Assembly (NCBI RefSeq): GCF_000633595.2
Contig: NZ_JIBU02000032.1
Coordinates: forward strand, 364-64,363
Direction: 5' to 3'
Length of the DNA stretch: 64,000 bases
Source of the DNA: Clostridium drakei
Lineage (GTDB): Bacteria > Bacillota > Clostridia > Clostridiales > Clostridiaceae
Below, piece after piece: positions 52,878-62,095 of this stretch (its first letter is position 1; every line of letters begins with the position of its first letter). The translations under genes and the position numbers were made by a program. Below the pieces are notes generated by a model, which saw only the letters and a list, made by a program, of their open reading frames with translations, did not search any database and was not told the DNA's origin.

Positions 52878-54791
52878 TTGGATATTAAATATAAATTTTC
52901 TGATCTGATAAGTTTAAAAAAACTCCAATCTATTATTGAGAGTTTTAGCAATATAGCACAAGTTCCAATAGCAATATACGATATAAATGAAGAAATGGTA
53001 GTTTTTGCTAAGAAAAGAGATTTATGTGTAAAATCATTAAAGTTAAATTACGATTATAGTATTCAAAAGGTAATTCAAAGAATAAAAAAAGGTGAAAAAC
53101 ATTTAATCGAAATATGTCAAGATGGAGGCATAAATATTGTTGGGACAATTGTCATAGGGAATGAGACCATTGCTGTAATTATGACAAGTAAATTTTATTT
53201 TCTAGAATTTGATAAAGAGCAATTAACAAAGAATATAGGTATTTATAATTTTAGTGAATATGAAGGCTTAAAAGGTATAGAACAATCTAAAACTTTAATA
53301 TCAGAAAAAACAAATACTTTACTTAAGTTTGTAGAAGAATTTATTCAAATGCTTATTGATATGGGTTATGATTCAATGCAACATTTTCAGAATGAGAAAA
53401 AGATTAAGAAAGCACATGATAAACTTTACAATTTAAACAAGAGGTTAGAAAGCGAAAGGGAAGAAATAAGATCTTTAGCATATAATGATGCTGTTACTGG
53501 ACTTCCTAACAAGAGAATTTTTTATAAAATATTTAATGCTAAAATTCTTGAAAATTCTTTAAAAGAAAATGCTTTAAAAGGTTCTCTACTGATATTGGGA
53601 TTAAATAATTTTAAAAATGTCAACGATACTTTGGGATATGATTTTGGTGATAAAATTTTAAAAATATGTGGTGATAAATTAAAAAAAATACTATTAAATG
53701 ATGAAGCGTACATATTTAAATTTGAGAGTGATAAGTTTTTAGTATTTATACCAAGTGTTAATGAAGAAACATTTTTAATAAATATAGTGGAAAGAATATT
53801 ACAAGTTTTCAAAGAACAATGGAGTATACAAAGATATAAAATTTTAATTACTGTTTCGATAGGAGTACATATATTTAGTTATACAGACATCAATAATGAA
53901 ACTATTATTAAGAATGCAGATTCTGCTATGTATAAAGCAAAAGAGGCAGGGTTAAATAAATATGTATTTTACGATAAAGCTATAAGCGAAGCTTTAGAAA
54001 GAAAGGTAAAAATAGAAAATTGTTTAAATAAAGCCTTAGAAAATGAAGAATTCTTTTTATGTTACCAACCTCAAGTTAATGTTTTCAATAACCAAATTGA
54101 AGGATTTGAGGCCTTATTAAGATGGAATAGTAAAGAATTAGGATTTGTATCACCAGCTGAATTTATTCCAATAGCAGAGGAAACTGGACTTATAATTCCT
54201 ATAGGTAGATGGGTTATAAAAACAGCTTGTATTCAAAACAAAAAGTGGAGTGAAAAAAATTATAAGTTTGATCATATTGCAGTAAATATTTCTGCTGTCC
54301 AATTACAACAGCTTGATTTTGTTAATACTGTAAAAAGTATATTAAAGGAAACAGGAATAAGAGCTGAAAGCTTTGAAATAGAGATTACAGAAAGTACATT
54401 AATAAAATCATTGAATTTAAATATTAAAAAGTTAGAAGAATTAAAATCTATTGGAGTGAAAATTGCTTTAGATGATTTTGGAACAGGGTATTCATCTCTA
54501 AATTATCTAAAAATGCTTCCAGTTAATAGAATAAAAATTGATAAATCTTTTATAGATGATATTTGTAGAGGAGCTAATGAGGAAATAATAATAGAGGCAT
54601 TAGTATTTTTGGGACATAAAATGAATTTAGATATTGTAGCAGAAGGCGTTGAATTAGAGGAGCAGGTGGAAATTCTAAAAAATAAAAAATGTGATAAAAT
54701 ACAGGGTTACTATTTTAGTAAGCCTTTAAAGAAACTGGATGCAGAAAATATTTTAAAAACTGGATTGAAATTTAATAGAGAATCTAGTTAG
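52878..54791 (+). CDS. PocR-domain c-di-GMP protein: degenerate GGDEF plus active-looking EAL
   Basis: A protein of about 637 residues. The N-terminal 160 residues resemble a PocR domain (LQSIIESFSNIAQVPIAIYDINEEMVVFAKK), without the four cysteines seen in the kinase. After a coiled linker, the GGDEF domain (about 200-370) has FESDKF instead of GG(D/E)EF, so it should not make c-di-GMP. The EAL domain (about 385-630) keeps EALLRW (EAL 413-415), DDFGTGYSSL and KIDKSFI, so it should hydrolyse it. TTG was chosen as start because the ATG two codons earlier overlaps the GGAGGAG site. Confidence 0.85.
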   Translation: MDIKYKFSDLISLKKLQSIIESFSNIAQVPIAIYDINEEMVVFAKKRDLCVKSLKLNYDYSIQKVIQRIKKGEKHLIEICQDGGINIVGTIVIGNETIAVIMTSKFYFLEFDKEQLTKNIGIYNFSEYEGLKGIEQSKTLISEKTNTLLKFVEEFIQMLIDMGYDSMQHFQNEKKIKKAHDKLYNLNKRLESEREEIRSLAYNDAVTGLPNKRIFYKIFNAKILENSLKENALKGSLLILGLNNFKNVNDTLGYDFGDKILKICGDKLKKILLNDEAYIFKFESDKFLVFIPSVNEETFLINIVERILQVFKEQWSIQRYKILITVSIGVHIFSYTDINNETIIKNADSAMYKAKEAGLNKYVFYDKAISEALERKVKIENCLNKALENEEFFLCYQPQVNVFNNQIEGFEALLRWNSKELGFVSPAEFIPIAEETGLIIPIGRWVIKTACIQNKKWSEKNYKFDHIAVNISAVQLQQLDFVNTVKSILKETGIRAESFEIEITESTLIKSLNLNIKKLEELKSIGVKIALDDFGTGYSSLNYLKMLPVNRIKIDKSFIDDICRGANEEIIIEALVFLGHKMNLDIVAEGVELEEQVEILKNKKCDKIQGYYFSKPLKKLDAENILKTGLKFNRESS

Positions 54792-55121
54792 TAATATAGT
54801 ATTTTATATATAATTTTAGAAAAAGTGAAAAATTTCTTAAGTAAAACAACATCTACACAGGTGTTGTTTTTATTATGTATACTATAATATATGTTTTTTT
54901 TAAGAAAATATTAAGGATTTTCATAAAGTTTATTTAAGATTAAATTGGTAGTATTATTATTAACTCAATGTTTGAATATGTAAAGTTTTGACTTAATATA
55001 AAAAAATGCGAAGCATTTTTTTAAAACTGTAAAATTTTATATTATGCGTAGTATCTGGTATAATTTTATAAGTGAATGATTTGACAGTATGTGAGTATTT
55101 TTGAATGGAGATGGTAATTAT
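54792..55121. other. Intergenic region with terminator and hairpin before the OmpR-type regulator
   Basis: Contains the terminator at 54843 and a small AAAAAATGC-GAA-GCATTTTTT hairpin at 55001-55022. The rest is featureless A/T-rich DNA. Confidence 0.5.
54843..54873 (+). terminator. Terminator after the EAL gene
   Basis: AAAACAACA and TGTTGTTTT pair around a short loop, followed by T-rich sequence. Confidence 0.7.
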
Positions 55122-55820
55122 ATGTCAAAAGAAACTATTCTTGTAGTTGATGATGAAAAAGAGATTAGAAATTTAATAGGAATATATTTAGAAAATGAAG
55201 GGTACAAAGTTATTAAGGCTTCTGACGGTTGTGAAGCTTTAAAGGTACTTAAAAGTCAGCAGGTACATTTAATTATACTAGACATTATGATGCCTAATAT
55301 GGATGGTATGGAAGCTTGCATGAAAATAAGAGAACATAAAAACATGCCTATAATAATGCTTTCGGCAAAAGGGGAAGATATTGACAAAATAATGGGGCTT
55401 ACAACAGGAGCAGATGATTATATAACTAAACCATTTAATCCATTGGAGCTTTTGGCTAGGGTAAAATCTCAATTAAGGCGATATACTAAATTAAATAATG
55501 CAATACAAAATATAAATTCAGATATAATTGAGATAGATGATTTAACCATAAATGTAAGTACACATGAAGTAAAAGTAGGAGAGAAATTAATTAATCTCAC
55601 CAGAAGGGAATTTGACATATTGGAGTTATTAGCTAAAAATAGAGGAATTGTTTTTAGTACTGAAAAAATATATGAAAGAGTGTGGAATGAAGAATTTTAT
55701 CAATCAGATAATACTGTTATGGTTCATATAAGGAAGATAAGGGAAAAGATCGAAGAAAATTCTAGAAAACCTAAGTATATAAAAACTGTGTGGGGAGTTG
55801 GCTATAAAATTGAGAATTAG
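55122..55820 (+). CDS. OmpR-family response regulator (VanR/ResD-like)
   Basis: A 232-residue regulator: receiver domain (ILVVDDEKEIRN; phospho-Asp in LIILDIMMPNMDG; Lys in DYITKPF), then a winged-helix DNA-binding domain (LTRREFDILELLAKNRG; VMVHIRKIREKI; KTVWGVGYKI). The chosen ATG follows GGAGATGG. It overlaps the kinase gene start and forms a classical two-component operon. The signal is unknown; cell-wall stress is common in this group. Confidence 0.93.
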   Translation: MSKETILVVDDEKEIRNLIGIYLENEGYKVIKASDGCEALKVLKSQQVHLIILDIMMPNMDGMEACMKIREHKNMPIIMLSAKGEDIDKIMGLTTGADDYITKPFNPLELLARVKSQLRRYTKLNNAIQNINSDIIEIDDLTINVSTHEVKVGEKLINLTRREFDILELLAKNRGIVFSTEKIYERVWNEEFYQSDNTVMVHIRKIREKIEENSRKPKYIKTVWGVGYKIEN

Positions 55821-57363
55821 ATGTCCTAAATTTATAAAAAGAATTTTTAAAAGATTATTTAGACCTACTATTAGAATATATGATTTTAGCAAAGAAAAAG
55901 TAAGTAGAAGTATAAGAATGGAGTTAGTAGTAACTTTTTTAGTATGTCTCATGGCTTCTTTTACAGCTGCAGCTTGGTATAATAGTTACTATACCACAAC
56001 AGTTATAGATTACAGTGAAGGTATAAATTCCATTAAAAATCAATGTTTTACAATAAAAAATACCATTAAACAAAGAAAGTTAAATTTAAAAGATGAAAAT
56101 TCATTATCGAATATTATAAATAATGAAGAGGCGAATAATAGCGCTAATGAAACTATAAAGATATTTATAACTGATTTAAATGGAAGAGTATTGTATAAGT
56201 CAAAAAATGCGGAAGAAAATGAAATCAGTATACACGATTTAATCGGAAAAATTTCTCAATATAAAAGTAATTATAATGACTATATGTATGATAGTGAAGG
56301 TGGTAGAAAAATAATAAGTTTAGACAAAGTTTCAGAATATGTGGAACTTGGTGCAGCAGATTTTTCTGATGGAAAGGCTTATGTAATAGTTAAGGGGATT
56401 CCTCATGGAGAAACCACTCACATAAAATCGAACAATTCATTTTTCTCAATAATATTATCCATAGCAGTATTTATAATGTTATTTTATCTTATCACTAATA
56501 AAAAAATGAAATATATAGAAGGTGTTTCAGAAGGATTATTTGAAATAGCAAGAGGAAATTTAGATTCTAGAATATGTATACAAGGGAAGGATGAATTAGC
56601 AAAGCTAGCAGGTAACATAAATTTTATGGCTAAAGAACTAAATAGGAAAATAGAAGGCGAAAGAAATGCAGAAAAAACAAAAAGTGATCTTATAACTAAT
56701 GTATCTCATGATTTAAGAACACCACTTACATCCATAAAAGGTTATATCGGACTTGCCAAGGATGGTAAATATAAAAATGAAGCTGAACTTCAGGAATATT
56801 TAAGCATAGCCTATAATAAGTCTGAAAAATTAGAAGTACTTATAAATAATCTATTTGAATACACAAAGTTAACCAATAAGGGTATAAGCTTGAATAAGCA
56901 AAATATATCTTTTAATGGACTTCTAGAACAACTTATAGAAGAGCTTTATGTTATATGTGAGGAAAATAATGTAGTTATAGAAAAGAACATACCAGATGAA
57001 AAAATTTGTGCATATGTAGATGGAGATAAGATGGTTAGAGTCTTTGAAAATCTGCTTATGAATTCTATAAGATATAGTCCTAAACCAGGACAAATAAATG
57101 TGGATTTATATAGGGAGGATAAATTTGTAGTTGTAGCTGTAAAGAATAAATGTGAAAATGTAGATGAAGAAGAATTGAAAAAAATATTTGATAGATTTTA
57201 TAGAGTGGATAAGTCAAGGTCCCAAGCTACAGGTGGAAGTGGATTAGGGCTTGCTATTGCTAAAAGTATTGTAGAATTACATGGAGGCAAAATTTGGGCT
57301 GAGGTAAAGGAGAAAAACATAATATTTTTTGTGAAATGTGATGAAGAAAAATGTAATGAATAA
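55810..57363 (+). CDS. Sensor histidine kinase (VanS-like), paired with the OmpR regulator
   Basis: About 517 residues. After a short basic cytoplasmic stretch there is a membrane segment (about 45-62), an extracellular domain of about 150 residues, a second segment (about 215-232), a HAMP domain, the HisKA box NVSHDLRTPLTSIKGYIG and an ATPase domain (ENLLMNSIRYS, ATGGSGLGLAIAKSIVELH). TTG was chosen as start (about 12 bases from GGGGAG); an earlier TTG abuts that site, so the exact start is uncertain. Confidence 0.9.
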   Translation: MRIRCPKFIKRIFKRLFRPTIRIYDFSKEKVSRSIRMELVVTFLVCLMASFTAAAWYNSYYTTTVIDYSEGINSIKNQCFTIKNTIKQRKLNLKDENSLSNIINNEEANNSANETIKIFITDLNGRVLYKSKNAEENEISIHDLIGKISQYKSNYNDYMYDSEGGRKIISLDKVSEYVELGAADFSDGKAYVIVKGIPHGETTHIKSNNSFFSIILSIAVFIMLFYLITNKKMKYIEGVSEGLFEIARGNLDSRICIQGKDELAKLAGNINFMAKELNRKIEGERNAEKTKSDLITNVSHDLRTPLTSIKGYIGLAKDGKYKNEAELQEYLSIAYNKSEKLEVLINNLFEYTKLTNKGISLNKQNISFNGLLEQLIEELYVICEENNVVIEKNIPDEKICAYVDGDKMVRVFENLLMNSIRYSPKPGQINVDLYREDKFVVVAVKNKCENVDEEELKKIFDRFYRVDKSRSQATGGSGLGLAIAKSIVELHGGKIWAEVKEKNIIFFVKCDEEKCNE

Positions 57364-57375
57364 TAATTTGTATTG

Positions 57376-57417
57376 GGAGATATTTAAAATACATGTCAAT
57401 GTATTTTAAATATCTCC
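57376..57417. terminator. Perfect 19-base hairpin after the kinase gene
   Basis: GGAGATATTTAAAATACAT and its exact complement enclose a 4-base loop. It lies between convergent genes and probably acts as a terminator in both directions, although no long T run follows. Confidence 0.7.
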
Positions 57418-57419
57418 TT

Positions 57420-57454
57420 AGGCATCTGGACTAATTATTTTCTTTCAGATGCCT
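57420..57454. repeat. Second inverted repeat next to the hairpin
   Basis: AGGCATCTG and CAGATGCCT form a 9-base stem around a 17-base loop, immediately beside the larger hairpin, just before the 3' end of the DUF4097 gene. It may be the terminator for the minus strand. Confidence 0.55.
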
Positions 57455-57459
57455 TAATT

Positions 57460-58386
57460 CTAATGATTTTTAATTTTTATGCTGCCGGAAGTTGCAGATA
57501 TATTAATTTGATTTTTATTATTTCCAACCACACCATTTAGCTGATTACGTTTGGATTCTCCTTGAATAGTTATAGGAAAATCACATTCTACAGAACCTGA
57601 AGAAGCTTTAGAATTTATAGCAAATTGAGAATTTTTAGGAAGATTCAATGTTATTGTTCCAGAGGAAACATTTAAATTTGCATTATTATTGAATTCAGAG
57701 TAAGTTATTTCTGTTTTACCAGATGTACAACGATGATTTATATTTCCTTTAAAGCCATTTAAGTTTATACTGCCAGAAGAAAGTCTTAATGATGAATTTT
57801 TACATACAATATTTTCACCATAAATTTTACCAGAAGTAGCTTCAAGTGATAAGTTTGATGCTGTTAAGTTTTTTAGCTCTACACTTCCAGAACTTAAATC
57901 AAGATTAAAATTATTAAGCTTTAGCGGATTAGATGATGTTATCTTTCCTGAACTCAATTTAATGGATACATCAGATGCATAAGTTTCAGGAACATTTATA
58001 TCTAATTTTAATCCTTGCTTGGAGGAAAAATTAAAGGAACCAGAAGGTCTTTTGACAGATATTATAAGTTTGCTTCCTTCTACTCTACTTTCTAACTCTG
58101 GTTTGAATGATGCACTTATATCACCATAAAGATGAGATCTAACATCTTTTCTATTTTCTGATATTATTGAAATATTTTCACTTGAACCTTCTATATATAA
58201 TTCTTTTATACCATCTATTTTTTGAGTTTTTTCATCATTTATAGTATAAATTTTGCTGGAAACTCCTAATGAATTAAAGTTTTCAAAGCTACCAGTAGCT
58301 AAGAGTATTGTACCTCCAGCAGAAAAACTTAAAACTATTATTGATATAAGAATAATTACTAACTTTTTCATATTTACATTAAACAT
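57460..58386 (-). CDS. DUF4097-family beta-helix membrane protein
   Basis: A 308-residue protein with an N-terminal membrane anchor (KKLVIILISIIVLSFSAGGTIL), then a beta-helical repeat with alternating ISATSGSIKIK- and LSSGSVELKNLTAS-type strands, the DUF4097 adhesin-like fold. Start chosen at the ATG after GGGAGG rather than one five codons earlier. It is the third gene of a PadR/HAAS/DUF4097 operon, a conserved set whose role may be envelope stress sensing. Confidence 0.85.
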   Translation of the reverse strand: MFNVNMKKLVIILISIIVLSFSAGGTILLATGSFENFNSLGVSSKIYTINDEKTQKIDGIKELYIEGSSENISIISENRKDVRSHLYGDISASFKPELESRVEGSKLIISVKRPSGSFNFSSKQGLKLDINVPETYASDVSIKLSSGKITSSNPLKLNNFNLDLSSGSVELKNLTASNLSLEATSGKIYGENIVCKNSSLRLSSGSINLNGFKGNINHRCTSGKTEITYSEFNNNANLNVSSGTITLNLPKNSQFAINSKASSGSVECDFPITIQGESKRNQLNGVVGNNKNQINISATSGSIKIKNH

Positions 58387-58404
58387 TTTTTGACCTCCCA
58401 TAAT

Positions 58405-58977
58405 TTATAGCTTAGCTATGATATTAATATTCCATTTAAGATATTTTATAGAACCTCTATAAAAGAATTTACATAAATAACATGCTCCTATAAAGAATAA
58501 TATACCAAGAGCAGTTGTACCAATACCTAAAAAGAATATAGCAATAGGATTGCCTAGAATTGATACAAAAGAACCTAAAAAGGGGTGGAAAAGTACTGCA
58601 AATATGCTAGCTATTCCTGCTGCAAAAACGGCTATAGCAGAAGCAAATAGTGATATTAAAACTGCTGCTAAAGCTATAAATGGACCAAGAACTATTACAA
58701 GATTAAAAAATCCAAGAGCTAAAGCAGCCCAAATTGCCTTTGAAATGTTTTTTGTAGATGGATTTTCTATAGCATCTTCTACTGCAGCAGAAGCTTTATA
58801 GGATTTACCAATAGTTTTTGGATCTCCAAGTTCTTTTATAATTTCTTCTACAGTTTTGCCTTTTTCCAAACCTATTCTAAAATGTTCTTCATAATCGTAA
58901 AGTATATCTTTTTTTTCATATGAATCCATATTTCCAAGAGATTGTTCTAAAGTTTTCATAAATTCTTCTTTATTCAT
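58405..58977 (-). CDS. HAAS/DUF1700 membrane protein
   Basis: A 190-residue protein: an N-terminal HAAS domain ([33 protein letters not shown], then [27 protein letters not shown]) and three to four membrane segments (about 85-180). It is encoded with a PadR regulator and a DUF4097 protein. The start follows GAAGGTG and overlaps padR by 8 bases. Confidence 0.9.
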   Translation of the reverse strand: MNKEEFMKTLEQSLGNMDSYEKKDILYDYEEHFRIGLEKGKTVEEIIKELGDPKTIGKSYKASAAVEDAIENPSTKNISKAIWAALALGFFNLVIVLGPFIALAAVLISLFASAIAVFAAGIASIFAVLFHPFLGSFVSILGNPIAIFFLGIGTTALGILFFIGACYLCKFFYRGSIKYLKWNINIIAKL

Positions 58978-59341
58978 TAATTTCACCTTCTTTTATGTTT
59001 TTTTCCATACATGATGGAGAATTTTCTAAATTAGCGCTATTCACAATTTGTTGTACTCCGTTAACAAAATTAGTCCATTCAGAGATGAGCACAATGCCTT
59101 TTTCCTTTCCGAGTGAAGTGAGTTTATAATATTTTCTAGGAGGACCATCACTGGATTCCTGCAAATATGTTGTGACATAACCTTCAGATTTAAGTCTTCT
59201 TAAAAGAGGATAAATAGTTCCTTCGGAGATATCTATATGTTTAGATATTTCTTCTACTAGCTCATATCCATAAAATTCTCTTTTGTATAGTTCTGCCAGT
59301 ACGCACAATTCTAAGACGCCTTTTTTAAATTGAACATTCAT
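58970..59341 (-). CDS. PadR-family transcription regulator
   Basis: A 123-residue regulator with the PadR winged helix ([29 protein letters not shown], then [22 protein letters not shown] and PPRKYYKLT). It heads the padR-HAAS-DUF4097 operon and probably regulates it. GAAAGG precedes the ATG. Confidence 0.94.
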   Translation of the reverse strand: MNVQFKKGVLELCVLAELYKREFYGYELVEEISKHIDISEGTIYPLLRRLKSEGYVTTYLQESSDGPPRKYYKLTSLGKEKGIVLISEWTNFVNGVQQIVNSANLENSPSCMEKNIKEGEINE

Positions 59342-59575
59342 GGTTAAAATCCTTTCGTGTACATTTTATAGATTATATTATAGTACATGGTACTGAATAA
59401 TGCAAGGTACTGTGTATTAAAAGCTTAAATACATCAAAAGTGTATGAAATTAATATAATTAATAATATAGTACATATTTGTTTATGAAGGTAAATATGGT
59501 ATAATAGCAACATATAGAAAGTTCTTTAAATTTTGTATTTTAACACGAAAATAATAAGAAAAGAGGTAACGGATT

Positions 59576-60430
59576 ATGGAAAAAGTAAAAGTTGTGATTG
59601 TTGATGATTCACCTTTTTCAATTAATGTTATTAGAGATATATTAGAGGATAAGGGCTTTGAAGTTGTAGGAGAAGCTGGAAATCTTGAAGAAGTAATTAG
59701 TGTTGTACAAGAGACAAGACCTCAATTAGTAACTATGGATATGACTTTGCCAGGAACTGATGGTTTAGAATGTACAAGAGAGATACATAAAATAGATGAT
59801 AAAATAAAAGTAATAGTTATAAGTTCAATGATGGATGATGAAATAATTAAAAAAGCTAAGCAAAGTAAAGTATCAGGATATATTCAAAAACCAATAGATC
59901 CTGAAGAGCTTATAGCTCAAATAGAAAAAGTTATTTCTAGTGATAAAATATTTAAGGAACTTGAAGAAAGCTATTTCAATACTTTTAAAGAGGCATTTTC
60001 AGGTGGGGTTACTAGATTTACAAAGACTATAACAACCTTTGATGACGATAAAAAATCTAATGATGTAGAAGTATCAAGAGGAATTTCTGTAGTAATAGGG
60101 ATTATAGGCAACTTTTCAGGAAGAATGATTATAGATTTATCTAATAAAAGTGCTGAAAATATGGCAAAGGTTATGCTAAGAAGAGATCCTAAAAATCAAG
60201 AAGAAATATTGAATGTTATGGGGGAATTTGCTAATATAATTGCAGGTAATGCATGTTCTATGATGAATAGAAAAAATAAAGTTTATGGATTAAGAGTTGC
60301 ACCTCCAACTATATTTTACGGAGAATCAATTAAAATATCTAAGTCAAAAATCGATACCTTATCAGTGTTAACTCATACAGATTTCGGAGAAATATTATTG
60401 AATGTTGGATTTAAAAGAGGTGATGAATAA
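59576..60430 (+). CDS. Response regulator fused to a CheX-type phosphatase domain
   Basis: A 284-residue protein: receiver domain (VVIVDDSPFSIN; phospho-Asp in LVTMDMTLPGTDG; Lys in GYIQKPIDP), then a CheX-type domain at about 130-280. The catalytic motif E-x2-N is intact in NVMGEFANIIAGNA. CheX-type domains dephosphorylate CheY-like receivers, so this protein could dephosphorylate itself or others. The stop overlaps the next cheX gene by one base. AGAGGTAAC precedes the start. Confidence 0.9.
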   Translation: MEKVKVVIVDDSPFSINVIRDILEDKGFEVVGEAGNLEEVISVVQETRPQLVTMDMTLPGTDGLECTREIHKIDDKIKVIVISSMMDDEIIKKAKQSKVSGYIQKPIDPEELIAQIEKVISSDKIFKELEESYFNTFKEAFSGGVTRFTKTITTFDDDKKSNDVEVSRGISVVIGIIGNFSGRMIIDLSNKSAENMAKVMLRRDPKNQEEILNVMGEFANIIAGNACSMMNRKNKVYGLRVAPPTIFYGESIKISKSKIDTLSVLTHTDFGEILLNVGFKRGDE

Positions 60431-60891
60431 TGGATGTCAATCATGTTAATCCATTTATTGAAGCTTTTTTTAATATAATGCCTCAAATTGGATTTGCTAA
60501 GATAGAAAAAAAAGGAGTCATTTTAAATAAAGAAATTAAGAGTAAAGGGGTTATTATAAATTTAGGTATTGTAGGTGATGCAAAAGGAAATGTAGTTTAC
60601 ATAACAGATATTGAAAGTGGCAAAAAAATTGCATCTAAAATGATGATGGGCATGCCAGTAAATGAGTTAGATGATATGGCGCAAAGTGCTTTATCGGAAC
60701 TTACAAATATGCTAACTGCTAATGCTAGTATTAATTTGTCTGAAATGGGAGTGAATATAAATATATCTACTCCAACGTTATTATATGGAGAAGATATACA
60801 AATTAAGATGAATGTAGATAAAATTTTATGTATTCAATTAGCTGTAGATGATATTCCTATAGATGTAAATATTGCATTGCAAAATTTATAA
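60430..60891 (+). CDS. CheX-type phosphatase domain protein
   Basis: A 153-residue CheX-family protein with the E-x2-N motif in SALSELTNMLTANA and the usual beta-sheet pattern (VIINLGIVGDAKGNVVYI). It overlaps the stop of the response regulator-CheX fusion by one base (TAATG), so they are coupled. No CheA or methyl-accepting proteins are nearby. Confidence 0.9.
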   Translation: MDVNHVNPFIEAFFNIMPQIGFAKIEKKGVILNKEIKSKGVIINLGIVGDAKGNVVYITDIESGKKIASKMMMGMPVNELDDMAQSALSELTNMLTANASINLSEMGVNINISTPTLLYGEDIQIKMNVDKILCIQLAVDDIPIDVNIALQNL

Positions 60892-60900
60892 TTGTAATTG

Positions 60901-60932
60901 AAAGAGAGGATAAGAGCCTCTCTTTATTTTTT
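60901..60932 (+). terminator. Terminator after cheX
   Basis: AAAGAGAGG and CCTCTCTTT pair over nine bases with a 7-base loop, followed by TATTTTTT. Confidence 0.85.
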
Positions 60933-60939
60933 AGATAAA

Positions 60940-60953
60940 GTAACAATGGTTAC
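60940..60953 (+). promoter_or_regulatory. GTAAC-AATG-GTTAC palindromic operator upstream of the DUF166 gene
   Basis: The palindrome GTAAC-N4-GTTAC lies 32 bases (centre to centre) upstream of a TATAAT -10 element (60976-60981), the same spacing as at the DUF1858 gene. The bases after it, CGATTTT, are also shared. It fits a CRP/FNR-family activator site at -41.5. Confidence 0.65.
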
Positions 60954-61039
60954 CGATTTTTTGGATCATATTTACTATAATTAATATAAATATTATATAA
61001 TAATTTTTTTGGATTATTTTGTAATTAGGAGGTAATAAG

Positions 61040-61846
61040 ATGAAATTATTGATTATATGTTCAGAAAAAAGCGGTAAGTTACCTGAAAATGAATTCTATA
61101 TTAAAACTGATTCTAGGTTTGCAAATTCAAAATTCATACCTAATTTAATAGACAAAAAAGAAGTTTGTACTGTGTGTGGAAAAAAGTGTGTGTGGTGCAG
61201 GGGAAAATATAATTTAAATTTTGAAGACAGTATATCTGAAATAGTAAAGTTACCAGATGTATACAGAATGTTTGAAGATGAACCATTAACATATTTACCA
61301 GATAAGTTTAAGGAACATGATATTGCAGTGGTTATTGGAGTGCATCAAGATATATTAGCTGAGATACCTAATATTTTAAAGAAGAGTGGAGGTAAGGGGT
61401 TAATAGTACCTTGCGAGAGCGGTGATTGGGTATCAAGATGGACTAGAGAATTTGTTATAAAACAATGTGAAGAACTTGAATTGGAATATGCTTTTCCTAA
61501 ACCATTTTGTACATTAAATAAAGGAAAATTTGAGACAATAAATAAATTTATAGATGAATTCAAATTAGGAAAACCTAAGTTTAAACTATATGTAAATAAA
61601 GATAATATTATTATGAAGGCTGAAGTTATAATTTCTGCTCCTTGTGGAAATGGCTATAATATAGCAAAACATCTTGTAGGAAAAAAACTGGGAGAAGAAG
61701 CTAAGAAGACAGTAGCAAAATTTTGGCATAGCTATCCATGTATGGGTGGTATGCATGTAGATCCAGAAATAGGTGATACACCGCTTCATATAGGAGGATA
61801 TGCACATTATAGTGCATTAGAAAATGCAGAAATTTATAGAGTTTAA
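61040..61846 (+). CDS. DUF166-family protein
   Basis: A 268-residue protein with a CxxCGKKC-x2-C motif (VCTVCGKKCVWC, near residue 43) and the C-terminal block FWHSYPCMGGMHVDPEIGDTPLHIGGYAHY, which resembles DUF166 proteins of anaerobes and archaea. Conserved cysteines suggest a redox or metal role. It is a separate transcription unit with its own predicted operator and -10 element. GGAGGTAA precedes the ATG. Confidence 0.72.
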   Translation: MKLLIICSEKSGKLPENEFYIKTDSRFANSKFIPNLIDKKEVCTVCGKKCVWCRGKYNLNFEDSISEIVKLPDVYRMFEDEPLTYLPDKFKEHDIAVVIGVHQDILAEIPNILKKSGGKGLIVPCESGDWVSRWTREFVIKQCEELELEYAFPKPFCTLNKGKFETINKFIDEFKLGKPKFKLYVNKDNIIMKAEVIISAPCGNGYNIAKHLVGKKLGEEAKKTVAKFWHSYPCMGGMHVDPEIGDTPLHIGGYAHYSALENAEIYRV

Positions 61847-61853
61847 TAAATAA

Positions 61854-61913
61854 AATCTTTAAGTGAGGTAGTTTATAATATATTAGAAAATATACCTTGC
61901 TTAAAGATTTTTA
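61854..61913 (+). terminator. Probable terminator after the DUF166 gene
   Basis: AATCTTTAAG...GGTA and TATACC..CTTAAAGATT form a long stem with a few mismatches and end in TTTTTAG. Confidence 0.65.
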
Positions 61914-62095
61914 GCTGAAATTAATCCATAATTTTGTTATAAATTAAATTGATAGATAAATAAAATCTATAACAATATATTATTATACTTTTGTAATATG
62001 ATGTAATATAATAATAAACAATGGAATAATTCATTGAGTTACGTTTATAATATTAAGTAAAATGTTACATATTAAATTAATTTAGGAGGATTTTT

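Noticed and set aside
59576-60891. Chemotaxis gene cluster
   Set aside because: Only CheX-type genes are present; there are no cheA, cheW, cheR, cheB or receptor genes around them.
50858-60960. GGTTACCGAT motif like the 3' end of a c-di-GMP (GEMM-I) riboswitch
   Set aside because: The conserved 5' half (GGGCAAACC, GGGACGCAAAGCC) is absent upstream of both occurrences; the motif is better explained by the GTAAC-N4-GTTAC palindrome.
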